Assembly: GCF_039993895.1 (NCBI RefSeq)
Contig: NZ_CP121194.1
Span: 2,914,001 to 2,978,000, forward strand
Direction of reading: 5' to 3'
From: Edaphobacter paludis
Lineage (GTDB): Bacteria > Acidobacteriota > Terriglobia > Terriglobales > Acidobacteriaceae
DNA length: 64,000 nt
Shown: positions 21,162-32,820 of the stretch, one piece after another
Numbering within the stretch: the first letter of the stretch is position 1
How the letters are laid out: every line of letters starts with the position of its first letter
Program-made: the position numbers and the translations under genes
Notes under the pieces: generated by a model
The model's input: the letters and a program-made list of their open reading frames with translations, nothing else
Database searches by the model: none
Told to the model about the DNA's origin: nothing

Positions 21162-22982
21162 CTATTTAACGCTGCCAATCCAGGAAGCATACGGCGGCAG
21201 CGTTATGTTCTGCAGACTGCCATTCCGCTTAAGCGATGGAGCGTCGGTGAGCAGCGTGGTGACTGCCTTCCCATGCACACCTGCCGCCGAAGGATCAAGC
21301 GAGATCGTCTGCGGCTTGGCTGTAAAGTTGAGTGCCACAATAATGGCCGGGTGACCCTCCACTCCCTCGCGAACGTACGAGAGAACAGATGGGTTGCTCT
21401 CATCGATCATTACCTGCTTTCCATCACGAAGCGTCGGGTCGTTTCTGCGCATGGTAATCAACTGTTCGTGCCAGTGAAGCAGCGAAGAGGGCTCGCTCTC
21501 TTCCGTCTTCACATTGACGGTTCGATAATCCGGCGCGACAGGCAGCCACGTCGTTGCAGCATCACTGAATCCTGCATTCTTCGAATCATCCCACTGCATC
21601 GGCGTACGCTCGCCGTCGCGGCCCTTCTCCTTTGGCCAGCCGGTTATGCCGATAGGATCCTTCACATCTTCCTTGCGCGTCGGCGTGGTCGTGACCATGC
21701 CAAGCTCTTCTCCGTAATACATCAGCGCCGTTGCACGAGAAGTGAGCAAGGTCGTTGCAATCAATCGGGCGATGGCCTGGTCGTGAACACCATCTCCGTA
21801 GCGGTTCCAACTGCGAACATTGTCGTGGTTGTCGAAAACGAACAGTGGCTGATTACCGTTGATCTGCGTCTCTGCATCGTTGATCCGTTTACGGAACAAA
21901 GACGCATCCAGCTTGTTGGTGAAGCCTACCTGCATATCCATCGGCAGTTGCAACTCATTGTGCTTTGCGCCGCCATACCACTTATCCAGTTCCTGCACGT
22001 TCGGCAGATAGGTCTCTCCGATCAGCACGCGATTTCCCGGGTACTTGTCGACCAACTCACGAAGTCGCCGCATGACATCATGCACCTCCGGCAGATTGTT
22101 GGTGTAGATATCGCTGAGGTTCGGATCGCCCTGAGCGTTAGTTCCACCTGTTGCCGGTTCATCACGAAGCTGGGGGTCTTCAAAAAGTGTTGGAATTGCA
22201 TCGAGGCGGAATCCGGCCACTCCGCGATCCAACCAGAAGCGCACCGAGTCGAACATTGCTTTTTCGACCTCCGGGTTACGCCAGTTCAAATCTGGCTGCT
22301 GCTTGTAGAACTCGTGATAGTAGAACTGCTTCGTTGTGGGGTCGTACTCCCAGGCAGAGCCTCCAAAGAGGCTGACCCAGTTGTTCGGCGGCAACGGTTT
22401 ACCATCGGGCCCCACGCCCTTACCGTCGCGCCACACATACCAGTCGCGTTTTGGATTGTTTCTCGAACTCTTCGACTCGAGAAACCATTTGTGCTGGTCA
22501 GACGTATGGTTCATCACCATGTCCATGATGATGCGAATGTTTCGTTTCTTCGCCTCCGCAACCAGTTTGTCGAAGTCGGCAAGCGTGCCATACTGCGGGT
22601 CGATATTCTCGTAATCGGAGATGTCGTATCCAAAGTCGACTTGCGGCGAAGGATAGATTGGGGACAACCATACCGCATCGACGTCCAGCGAATGAAGGTA
22701 ATCAAGCCGCTGCGTAATCCCGTTCAGATCGCCTATGCCATCTCCATTCGAATCCTGAAAGCTCCGGGGATAAATCTCGTAGATGAGGGCATGTTTCCAC
22801 CACGGGCCATCGTTCTGATGCGCGCCTGAACTCCTCTGAGTCGTTGCGGTGACTGTCTGTGGCGCTTGTGCCCATGCGTGGCTCCCTGCGCTCCCCAGGG
22901 AGAAAGAGATTAGAATTCCGAGGACGGCTAGAGGCGTCCAGTTTGCGAAAATTGCCGTGCGATGGCGTTGAGTCATATTCAA
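21162..22982 (-). CDS. Secreted GH13 alpha-glucosidase / alpha-amylase family enzyme
   Basis: A 606-residue retaining glycosidase acting on alpha-glucosidic oligosaccharides. A signal peptide ends near SHAWAQA (about 40). The GH13 conserved regions are all present: DMVMNHT (154-160), QPDLNW (229-234), GFRLDA with nucleophile Asp261, IGETYL with acid/base Glu323, and DNHDN with transition-state Asp387. The QPDLNW block and overall order fit oligo-1,6-glucosidase / alpha-glucosidase (GH13 subfamilies 17/23/30 type) more than endo-amylase. GGAGG lies 6 nt from TTG 22982 and 12 nt from ATG 22976, so either may be the start. It is divergent from the TonB receptor gene across a 620-bp gap, suggesting shared control. 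Confidence 0.9.
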   Translation of the reverse strand: MNMTQRHRTAIFANWTPLAVLGILISFSLGSAGSHAWAQAPQTVTATTQRSSGAHQNDGPWWKHALIYEIYPRSFQDSNGDGIGDLNGITQRLDYLHSLDVDAVWLSPIYPSPQVDFGYDISDYENIDPQYGTLADFDKLVAEAKKRNIRIIMDMVMNHTSDQHKWFLESKSSRNNPKRDWYVWRDGKGVGPDGKPLPPNNWVSLFGGSAWEYDPTTKQFYYHEFYKQQPDLNWRNPEVEKAMFDSVRFWLDRGVAGFRLDAIPTLFEDPQLRDEPATGGTNAQGDPNLSDIYTNNLPEVHDVMRRLRELVDKYPGNRVLIGETYLPNVQELDKWYGGAKHNELQLPMDMQVGFTNKLDASLFRKRINDAETQINGNQPLFVFDNHDNVRSWNRYGDGVHDQAIARLIATTLLTSRATALMYYGEELGMVTTTPTRKEDVKDPIGITGWPKEKGRDGERTPMQWDDSKNAGFSDAATTWLPVAPDYRTVNVKTEESEPSSLLHWHEQLITMRRNDPTLRDGKQVMIDESNPSVLSYVREGVEGHPAIIVALNFTAKPQTISLDPSAAGVHGKAVTTLLTDAPSLKRNGSLQNITLPPYASWIGSVK

Positions 22983-23606
22983 AGGGTGCCTCCTGGAGTC
23001 TGCAAAACTATATAGCTCTGGCTATGCAATAGAGGCCAGTTGCTATGTCACTTGCGTCACTACAATTGCGGGCCGAACGAATGAAGGGTGCCTCGTTCAA
23101 AAATCATCATAGCAGTGGCTCACACCTGGGAACGCATCCCAGGCCGAAGCAGACCATGTCGATCTGAAATCGAATGCCACTGCCAACCACGCCTCCCAAT
23201 ATCGTGCAGTTCGGGCTGCGACGGGTGGACGTGCACCATGCGATATATTCGCTCTGCCAACAAATTGATCTGCGCACGCGCTACAGGGTTCTATCTCTCG
23301 GCCAGCGGTAGGTTGCATGATCGTTATTTTGCAAGGTCGTACCACCGTAAAACCATAGAATCCTACTCGAATATGTAGTGTCATATCAGCCCATAAAACA
23401 TGGCGATATAACCTGTGAAAACAATTGACATTCAGTTAGACACGGACGTATGCTCCGCAACGTAACTCAAAACAAATTTTGAGCTTTCCGAGACAAAGGT
23501 TTGTTCAGTACACAACAAGGTCGGCAAGTCCACGAAAGTCCGGACAGGAACCGGCAGGGCAAAGAACAGAACCGGCTTAGCAGTACATTTTTTGGAGGAC
23601 ATTGAT
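22983..23606. other. 620-bp divergent regulatory region between GH13 and TonB receptor genes
   Basis: No credible gene is visible. The left end holds the GH13 ribosome-binding site. The right third holds a good sigma-70-like promoter (23425-23454) and a roughly 145-nt untranslated leader before the receptor gene. The middle part shows no recognised operator; its two opposite open frames (23088-23384) have no ribosome-binding site or protein signature. Confidence 0.6.
23425..23454 (+). promoter_or_regulatory. Sigma-70-like promoter of the TonB receptor gene
   Basis: A consensus TTGACA (23425-23430) is followed after 18 bp by TATGCT (23449-23454), four of six matches to TATAAT. Transcription would start near 23461, giving a leader of about 145 nt before ATG 23607. 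Confidence 0.55.
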
Positions 23607-26600
23607 ATGAACAAGATGCGAGTAAGTCTAGCTCTCTTGGCCGTCTGCCTGTTGACTCTGGCGCCCATCAGTTTTGGACAGGCGGTCTATGGATCCATCT
23701 ACGGAACCATCACCGATGCAAGCGGGGCCGTCGTTCCAAACGCCGCCGTCACCGTGACGGATGTAGCGAAAGGTACATCGACCACCGTTCAATCTAACGG
23801 CAGCGGCGAGTTCACCGCCGAGCACCTTATTCCGGACGTCTACGACGTCAAGATTGAAGCGGGTGGCTTCAAGGGCTTTCAGCAAAAAGGCATCCAACTC
23901 TATGCGGATACCTCCACTAAGGTTCAGGCAGTTCTTGCCGTTGGCGGTTCCGATCAGACCGTTGAAGTCAACGCCGACTCGGTCCCCCTGTTGAAGACGG
24001 ACCGCGCCGACGTTTCTACGACCTTTGCTGCGAAGGAGATTGTGGACCTCCCGATTCCGGACAGAAATTTTACGAATCTGCAACTGCTGCTGCCCGGCGC
24101 GCAACTACTGGGTTGGAACCATGCTGCGGACGAGAATCCGCAGGGGTCTAAACAGATTGAAGTAGATGGTCAGGCGTTTGCCGGAGTCGCGTTCCAATTA
24201 GACGGAACGGATAACCAGGACCCAATCCTCGGAATCATCGTGGTCAATCCAAACGCAGATTCGCTATCGGAGACCAAAATTACGACACAGAACTTCGATG
24301 CCGAGTTTGGTAAAGCGGTGTCGTCGGTAGTGACGGCACAGACAAAATCCGGGTCCAATACCTGGCATGGATCCGCGTTCGACTATCGCGAGAGCAACGC
24401 TAACCTTGCACGAGATCCGTTTACGCAGGGGCCAGCCCAGCTTTCGGCGGTCAATCCTTTTCCTCAAGGCCTGAAGAACCAGTTCGGCGGATCACTCGGT
24501 GGAAAGATAATCACGGACAAGCTGTTCTTCTTTGGAGACTACCAGGGAGTAAGGCAGAAGGTCGGCATCGCAAACGTGCAGACGGTTCCGACTGCGCACC
24601 TGGTTTCGACATGCCTTGGACAGGCTACGACAACAACTGGAACTGCAGGGTGCGATTTCAGCGACTATACGCCGGCAGTCGGGCAGCTTTATCACCAGGT
24701 AAATGGACAATCGGTTCCGTACGCCGGAAACGTTATCCCAACATCAGATCTTTCTGCTCCGGCAATCAACTTTCTCAAGCTCCTACAGCCGTACGCGCCG
24801 AATACGGCGGGCTCGGCAGTGAATGGGGTCTCAGGCCTGAAGAACAACTATGCCGGAAGTGGAACCGGCGGCTTCAACAGCAATCAGTGGGATGTTCGTA
24901 TCGATTGGACGGCCAACGATCGTGTTCATGCCTTTGGGCGTTTCAGCCGGTTTACCGACACTCTGACGGGTAAGACGATGTTTGGACCAGCCGGCGGCGC
25001 AGGGTTTGGGCTGGGCGGCTATGGCGGCACCTCGCAGGGCGCCAACGACAGCGCGGCCGCAGGCGCGGATATTGTGGTGAGTCCGAAGCTGGTGACAGAC
25101 GTTCGGCTCGGCTACTTCCGGTACAACATCGGCACCTCCAAGTACGACGCGGGCACAAACCTCGCGACGCAGCTTGGCGCGCCGGGTCTGAACATGGGAG
25201 ACAAGACCACCAGCGGTTCACCTTCGTTCCAACTGACCGAAGTCGGCAGCTTCGGCGGCCCAAATAACTCTCAGGCTACGGGTCCACAATATGGCGCGGG
25301 GCTCAACGTCGACCGTTGCAACTGCCCCTTGACTGAGCGTGAAGACCAGTACCAACTGGTAAACAACTGGACCAGGGTAATCGGCAACCATAGCGTGAAA
25401 TTCGGCGCGGACCTTCGTTATGCTCGCAACCTCAGGGTGCCGAGTGATAATGACCGCACCGGTCTTCTTTTATTCGGCACGGGACCGACGTCAAACGGAA
25501 ATAACGGAACAACGGGCCTGGGTTTCGCGTCGTTTGTCACCGGAAACGTAACCCAGTTTCAGCGCTACGTGAGTACGACGACAAATGCGAAGGAGTTTCA
25601 GAAACGCGACTTCTTCTATGTGCAGGACACCTGGCGCGCTTCGCCGAAGCTGACACTCAATCTCGGCCTGCGGTATGAGCTGTATTTCCCGGAAACTGTC
25701 AATGGAAAAGGGAACGGTGCGTTGCTGAACATGGCGACTGGTTATCTCCAGGTCGCTGGTTACGGAAACATCGGCAGCAACATGAACTACCATCTCCCGA
25801 ACAACACATATAACCCGCGCATCGGTGTCGCGTATCAGGTGACCCCGAACACGGTGATTCGCGCAGGATACGGGCGAAGCTTCGATATCGGCGTATTCGG
25901 CTCGATCTTCGGACATGCGGCGACCCAGAATCTGCCGGTGCTTCAAAATCAGGCAATCACCGCGAGCGGAACGGACTCTGCATTCAACCTGAGTGTCGGG
26001 CCGCCGGCTGCGACGCCGATCCCAGTGCCTGCCAGCGGATTACTGCCGAACCCTGGTTCCCAGGTAAGCTCGCGCGCGCGGCCGACGACACTTCGACTCC
26101 CGACGCTCGATGCCTGGAATGCGAGCCTTCAGCAATCGCTCACGCCCACTCTGTCCGTGACGATCGCGTATGTCGGCAACAAGGGTACCCACACCTTTGG
26201 CGACAGTTCCGGCAACACTACCAACCCGAACGAAGCCGCAATCGCCTTGTCTCCGTCGCAGAGCTTTAATGGCCAGGCCCTGCACTGGGATCCGAATCTC
26301 CCCGATATTGGTGGCGTGAGCCAGTATGTCAATGGCGTAGGACCCGGCGGCGCGGTCAACAATCAAAACCTGCTGCGGCGGTACTATGGCGGTTCCCTAC
26401 CGGCCTGCAATGGCCCATGCGGATGGACCAACGACATACAAGACTTCTCCGACAACCTCGACACTCACTACAACGCGCTGCAGGTAACAATGGCAAAGCA
26501 ATATACCCACGGTATCTCGCTGAATGCGAACTATGCGTGGCAGCAGGCGATCAGCGATGCGACGGGCTACTCCTCCTGGGACAAGCACATCGTAGCGGGA

Positions 26601-27197
26601 CGCGATAGCGCGCTGCGTCAACAGCAGATCATCGTATACGGCCTGCTCGAGTTACCCTTTGGAAGAAAAAGGCAGTTCCTGGCGCACACGAACCGGGTAG
26701 TCGACCAGATTGTGAGCGGCATCCAGATCAGTCCGGTCATCAATTTCTCGAGCGGACTGCCCTTTACTTTGAGCTACTCAACCTGCAGCCAGGAGGTCCC
26801 CGGCAGCGCACCCTGCCGTGTCAACGGCGATACCCGCGGATTTCACCCCAACGTAACGGGCATTCCGGGAAACAGTTTGTCGTTCTACCCGGCACAGAAT
26901 ATCGACAACGGTGGAATGTTCAGGCGGCCCGCTTTGGATCAGATCGGCAACGTCGGAAGGAACACGGTTTTTGGGCCGCACTTCTTCAATGCTGACCTTT
27001 CGATCCAGAAGAACTTTACCATCCGGGAGAAATACACCTTCCAGCTTCGGGCAGATGGCTTCAACGCCTTCAACCACATCAACTGGGGCACGCCGAACGG
27101 CAATATAGACCAAGGAGGCTCCATTTCGTCAGGGCCCTTCCCAGGCGGTTCGGCGAATCCTCGACAGCTACAGTTCTCCGGTAGAGTGCAGTTCTAA
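23607..27197 (+). CDS. TonB-dependent receptor with N-terminal carboxypeptidase-regulatory-like domain (Oar-like)
   Basis: A 1196-residue outer-membrane transporter of the large family expanded in Acidobacteria. The signal peptide ends near PISFGQ (about 24). Residues 27-115 form a CarboxypepD_reg-like Ig domain (GSIYGTITDASGAVVPNAAV), then a plug domain (about 130-240; DLPIPDRNFTNLQLLLPGAQ) and a long beta barrel ending in aromatic FSGRVQF, the usual outer-membrane C-terminal signature. GGAGGA 7 nt upstream fixes ATG 23607. The substrate is not encoded in visible motifs, but divergence from a GH13 enzyme suggests alpha-glucans or their oligosaccharides. A terminator follows at 27218-27247. 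Confidence 0.93.
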   Translation: MNKMRVSLALLAVCLLTLAPISFGQAVYGSIYGTITDASGAVVPNAAVTVTDVAKGTSTTVQSNGSGEFTAEHLIPDVYDVKIEAGGFKGFQQKGIQLYADTSTKVQAVLAVGGSDQTVEVNADSVPLLKTDRADVSTTFAAKEIVDLPIPDRNFTNLQLLLPGAQLLGWNHAADENPQGSKQIEVDGQAFAGVAFQLDGTDNQDPILGIIVVNPNADSLSETKITTQNFDAEFGKAVSSVVTAQTKSGSNTWHGSAFDYRESNANLARDPFTQGPAQLSAVNPFPQGLKNQFGGSLGGKIITDKLFFFGDYQGVRQKVGIANVQTVPTAHLVSTCLGQATTTTGTAGCDFSDYTPAVGQLYHQVNGQSVPYAGNVIPTSDLSAPAINFLKLLQPYAPNTAGSAVNGVSGLKNNYAGSGTGGFNSNQWDVRIDWTANDRVHAFGRFSRFTDTLTGKTMFGPAGGAGFGLGGYGGTSQGANDSAAAGADIVVSPKLVTDVRLGYFRYNIGTSKYDAGTNLATQLGAPGLNMGDKTTSGSPSFQLTEVGSFGGPNNSQATGPQYGAGLNVDRCNCPLTEREDQYQLVNNWTRVIGNHSVKFGADLRYARNLRVPSDNDRTGLLLFGTGPTSNGNNGTTGLGFASFVTGNVTQFQRYVSTTTNAKEFQKRDFFYVQDTWRASPKLTLNLGLRYELYFPETVNGKGNGALLNMATGYLQVAGYGNIGSNMNYHLPNNTYNPRIGVAYQVTPNTVIRAGYGRSFDIGVFGSIFGHAATQNLPVLQNQAITASGTDSAFNLSVGPPAATPIPVPASGLLPNPGSQVSSRARPTTLRLPTLDAWNASLQQSLTPTLSVTIAYVGNKGTHTFGDSSGNTTNPNEAAIALSPSQSFNGQALHWDPNLPDIGGVSQYVNGVGPGGAVNNQNLLRRYYGGSLPACNGPCGWTNDIQDFSDNLDTHYNALQVTMAKQYTHGISLNANYAWQQAISDATGYSSWDKHIVAGRDSALRQQQIIVYGLLELPFGRKRQFLAHTNRVVDQIVSGIQISPVINFSSGLPFTLSYSTCSQEVPGSAPCRVNGDTRGFHPNVTGIPGNSLSFYPAQNIDNGGMFRRPALDQIGNVGRNTVFGPHFFNADLSIQKNFTIREKYTFQLRADGFNAFNHINWGTPNGNIDQGGSISSGPFPGGSANPRQLQFSGRVQF

Positions 27198-27217
27198 ACC
27201 TCAACGACAGACAGCAC

Positions 27218-27247
27218 AAAAAGGAGGAGCCACGGCTCCTCCTTTTT
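27218..27247 (+). terminator. Rho-independent terminator after the TonB receptor gene
   Basis: A 13-bp perfect hairpin (27218-27230 with 27235-27247, loop CACG) ends in five Ts, with five As on the other side, so it may work in both directions. It lies 21 bp after the receptor stop and 28 bp before the TPR gene start, so the TPR gene may depend on read-through or its own promoter. Confidence 0.88.
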
Positions 27248-27275
27248 GCTGGTTTATACTCGAGCCGGATCTCCT

Positions 27276-28373
27276 ATGCGTTCCCTGCAGATAATAGTTC
27301 AACATCTTTTCCTCTTCACGCTGGCGGTGTGTTCCCTACCGTCTGGATTAGCTCAGACCAGCGCTGCTTCGACGGCACATTCACCTAATCCAACGACCTC
27401 GACCAGCGAAGCTACAGCACGCGATTCTTCGCCAGATTTAAAGCGGCTGCGCATGATGATCGATCGCGGACAAATTGCGGAGGCGTTGAAGGAACTCGAT
27501 GCTCTCGCCGTGGAGCAGCCTGCGCCGCCGGGAGTCAATCGACTGCGCGGCATTGCCATGTATTCCCAGAATCGATTCGCTGAAGCCGACGCTGCTCTTG
27601 CGAGTGCATTGAAACAAGATCCCCATGATGAAGAGTCGACGCAGATGCGCGGTCTGGCTCTGTTTCGATTGGGCAAGGCTGCTGAAGCGATTCCACTGCT
27701 CGAATCGGCCCACAACTGGACCCCACAAACTCGGGTCGATCCCACCTACGTGCTCGCCCTCTGCTATATCGACACACATAATTACGACAACGCACGCAAA
27801 GCCTTCGCCCTGCAGTATGGCTTCCCACCGGATTCAGCCGCGGCCTATCTTCTCGCCGCACGCATGTTATTGCGTCGCGACTACCGCCCCATCGCGCAGC
27901 AGTTCGCGCACAAGGCCGTCGAACTCAACCCACAATTGCCGCTGGCGCACCTGCTCCTGGGCGAAATCGCACTCGCCGACGAACACGTCGATGAAGCTAT
28001 CACTGAGTTTGAAAAAGAACGTACCCGCAACCCCCTCGAGGGCAGCGTCTACGACAGGCTCGGCGACGCCTACACACGCAGCGGCGACTACGTGAAAGCG
28101 CAGCAGTCCCTTCAGCAGGCGTTGTTGCTGGAGCCAAACTCAACAGGCCCCTTCATCCTGCTCGGCAAAGTACTGCTCAAAGAGAACGACCCGATGAACG
28201 CCATCCTGTACCTGGAGCGCGCGGATCGAATGGATACTGGCAATTACATTACCCACAACCTGCTTGGACGGGCCTATCGCTCCGTAGGCAGGACCGAAGA
28301 TGCCAACCGCGAATTTCAAACCTCCCAGAAGCTTCAAGCCGGGGACCAGCCCAAACTCGAAACGGTTCACTAA
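27276..28373 (+). CDS. Exported TPR repeat protein downstream of the TonB receptor
   Basis: A 365-residue protein with a signal peptide (MRSLQIIVQHLFLFTLAVCS, cleavage near GLAQ) and about eight tetratricopeptide repeats (for example LRGIAMYSQNRFAEADAAL, MRGLALFRLGKAAEAIPLL, LLGRAYRSVGRTEDANREF). ATG 27276 is preferred to the TTG inside the terminator at 27246 because it begins the signal peptide. This receptor-then-TPR order recurs in acidobacterial genomes. The protein is probably periplasmic and may organise complexes with the receptor or with the TPR and CRTAC1 proteins encoded at 17-21 kb; there is no direct evidence. Confidence 0.87.
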   Translation: MRSLQIIVQHLFLFTLAVCSLPSGLAQTSAASTAHSPNPTTSTSEATARDSSPDLKRLRMMIDRGQIAEALKELDALAVEQPAPPGVNRLRGIAMYSQNRFAEADAALASALKQDPHDEESTQMRGLALFRLGKAAEAIPLLESAHNWTPQTRVDPTYVLALCYIDTHNYDNARKAFALQYGFPPDSAAAYLLAARMLLRRDYRPIAQQFAHKAVELNPQLPLAHLLLGEIALADEHVDEAITEFEKERTRNPLEGSVYDRLGDAYTRSGDYVKAQQSLQQALLLEPNSTGPFILLGKVLLKENDPMNAILYLERADRMDTGNYITHNLLGRAYRSVGRTEDANREFQTSQKLQAGDQPKLETVH

Positions 28374-28403
28374 GCATCTTCTTGAAAGGGCGCTAAGTGA
28401 TCG

Positions 28404-30173
28404 CTATCTCTGATATGAATCGCCGAGTTGCTTGATGAGTGTCTCGGTGAGGGGACGCCGGGCAAGCCAACGGATGAAGGGCTGACCAAATCTGAGGAAC
28501 CACTGGAAAACTCGTGACGGGACCAGATCAATGAGGCGGGAAATTACCTCCTTGGAACGCTTGAGAATAAGGGTGACGATAAGTTGAACTCGGTTATGGC
28601 TGATTGCGGCACGTTTGACACGAGGTAACTTTTCGCGAAGAGAGTCCGTGCACAGCGGAATGATTGGGAACCACGTGTCGCCACCTTGCTGCTGGTCGGC
28701 AGGGAGAGGGATAGCGGCCCATTGCAGCATCTCGGCCGTGTGGGCGTATGTGCCGGGCGCGGGGCGCTTGAACCTTTTGTAGACGGCCTTGCGTGCGGCC
28801 GGATCGAGAGCGGCCAGACCCTCCGCGATGATGGCGTTCTTCTCCGGCAAGACGAAAGAGGTGCTGAGAAACTTCTGGCAGTTGCGTCGACCCAGGGCGT
28901 AGTCATGCGCGCGGAACTCTCGCTCGAGAAAACCTCCGAAGGCACCCAGCGTGGCGCACTGAAGCGCTGGAGGCTGGTCTTGTGGCGAACCCGCTGCCAA
29001 GTATCTTTTTGCGAGTTCGTCGTCCGATGGGGCGATGACAAAACGGCTGAACGTAGTGCCGGTCATGATCTCGCTGAGCGATTCACCAAAGAAACGGGAC
29101 TGTGAGACAAGTGCGGAGAAGAGTTCCGAAAGGATGGAGAAAATAGAGAACTTTGCCTCTGCATTGGGAATGGGTTTGAACTGTCCCGTAGTCGGAAATG
29201 GAGCGATGCTGATGACGGAGCGGTCCGCCTCCAACGGTTTCTGTTGGTCATGACCATCTTCCGGGACGGGATCAAGCGAGGCAAGATAGTCGTGGGCGTA
29301 GTTGAAAGGATCGTTATTGGTGACACCCCCATCGGCATTGAGCGTAAGAAAAGGTTGAGAAAAATTTTTTGGGAAGTTCGGCGGAACGGGCGGCGGTGTA
29401 CCGGTGGCTGCGGAAGTGACCGACAACCAGTGGGGCGGCAGGTATTCGCTGACGTAGCGGTCGAGCAATCGCGGAGCGAGGAAGACCGGGAAGGCGCCAG
29501 TCGCCATCGCCGCCGTCTGGAGCACGTCCCACCCGCCAGCCTTTCCCTGAGTTGTGAGATCGAGCTTTCGTACGGTATTTTCCACCAGAGAGGTCGGCCT
29601 GGTATGAGTCGTCTCAAAGCGAATGCGATCTCCATAGAAGAACGTGGTCTCTTCGATCGAGCCAGGTGCAGCCGAGTTGAGAGAATACGGAATTCCACCC
29701 AGGTTCGTCAGCGAAAGAAAGAGCGTCAGGTGCGGAGATACATAGCGGCGCGGCGTCGGTCGTGGAACTTTGGGAGTGAGAGCATACTCCGCAATGGTGC
29801 TGACAATCGCGGAGTCAAGGAGCGAAACGATAGACCTGCGCTTCTTAATATCGTCTGTTTTAAGCAGCTCCTCAATGTCGATTAGGTTGACCCAACTCTC
29901 GTAAAACCTGTTGCTCGTGCCTCGTTTGCTTGTGTCGTGAATATGCTCGAAGTCTTCCTGCAGCATGACTGTTGCAATGGCGGCGCACATTCCTCCGGCG
30001 GAAGCCCCCGCCAGAACTTCAATGCAAACATCGTGCCGGAGAACAGCCTCGTTATTGTCTTTGGCTTTTTCCCATGCGTCCAGCGCTTCGGTAAGAAAGT
30101 CGAGGACACCGGCTGTATAGGCGCCCGCAGAGATGGCGCCCGCCATGCTGATTCCAATCTTGAAGGATGCCAT
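28404..30173 (-). CDS. Patatin-like phospholipase family protein
   Basis: A 589-residue protein with a patatin acyl-hydrolase domain in its first half. The oxyanion and nucleophile motifs are GISMAGAISAGAYTAGVL near the N-terminus and LAGASAGGM with Ser58 (G-x-S-x-G). The catalytic Asp lies in LNADGGVTNNDPF. The C-terminal half has no recognised domain and ends with a basic, hydrophobic region (RVFQWFLRFGQPFIRWLARR) that could associate with membrane. No signal peptide is seen. ATG 30173 is chosen because GGAGG lies 10 nt upstream and the family begins at this Met; a longer frame to 30305 exists. It converges on the TPR gene and diverges from recQ. Confidence 0.85.
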   Translation of the reverse strand: MASFKIGISMAGAISAGAYTAGVLDFLTEALDAWEKAKDNNEAVLRHDVCIEVLAGASAGGMCAAIATVMLQEDFEHIHDTSKRGTSNRFYESWVNLIDIEELLKTDDIKKRRSIVSLLDSAIVSTIAEYALTPKVPRPTPRRYVSPHLTLFLSLTNLGGIPYSLNSAAPGSIEETTFFYGDRIRFETTHTRPTSLVENTVRKLDLTTQGKAGGWDVLQTAAMATGAFPVFLAPRLLDRYVSEYLPPHWLSVTSAATGTPPPVPPNFPKNFSQPFLTLNADGGVTNNDPFNYAHDYLASLDPVPEDGHDQQKPLEADRSVISIAPFPTTGQFKPIPNAEAKFSIFSILSELFSALVSQSRFFGESLSEIMTGTTFSRFVIAPSDDELAKRYLAAGSPQDQPPALQCATLGAFGGFLEREFRAHDYALGRRNCQKFLSTSFVLPEKNAIIAEGLAALDPAARKAVYKRFKRPAPGTYAHTAEMLQWAAIPLPADQQQGGDTWFPIIPLCTDSLREKLPRVKRAAISHNRVQLIVTLILKRSKEVISRLIDLVPSRVFQWFLRFGQPFIRWLARRPLTETLIKQLGDSYQR

Positions 30174-30316
30174 TGTAAAACTACCTCCATCGGCGAAATT
30201 GAGGCTATGTCGCAGACCGCATACGGCAACCATCCTAGTCTGTAAGTCTCTTAAGGCGTAATTATCTGAAATAGCTCCTTTATGCCTGCTGGAACTACCG
30301 GTCATATCACAATCCC

Positions 30317-32800
<2,484 letters not shown>

Positions 32801-32820
32801 AGCGAATTTTACTTAATTTT

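Noticed and set aside
21153..22829. 558-codon + strand frame over the GH13 gene
   Set aside because: All GH13 motifs are on the other strand, and the terminator at 21099-21141 fits the minus-strand gene.
23088..23384. Two overlapping frames of about 95 codons in the GH13/TonB receptor gap
   Set aside because: No ribosome-binding site, no hydrophobic or domain pattern, and odd residue composition; more likely non-coding regulatory DNA.
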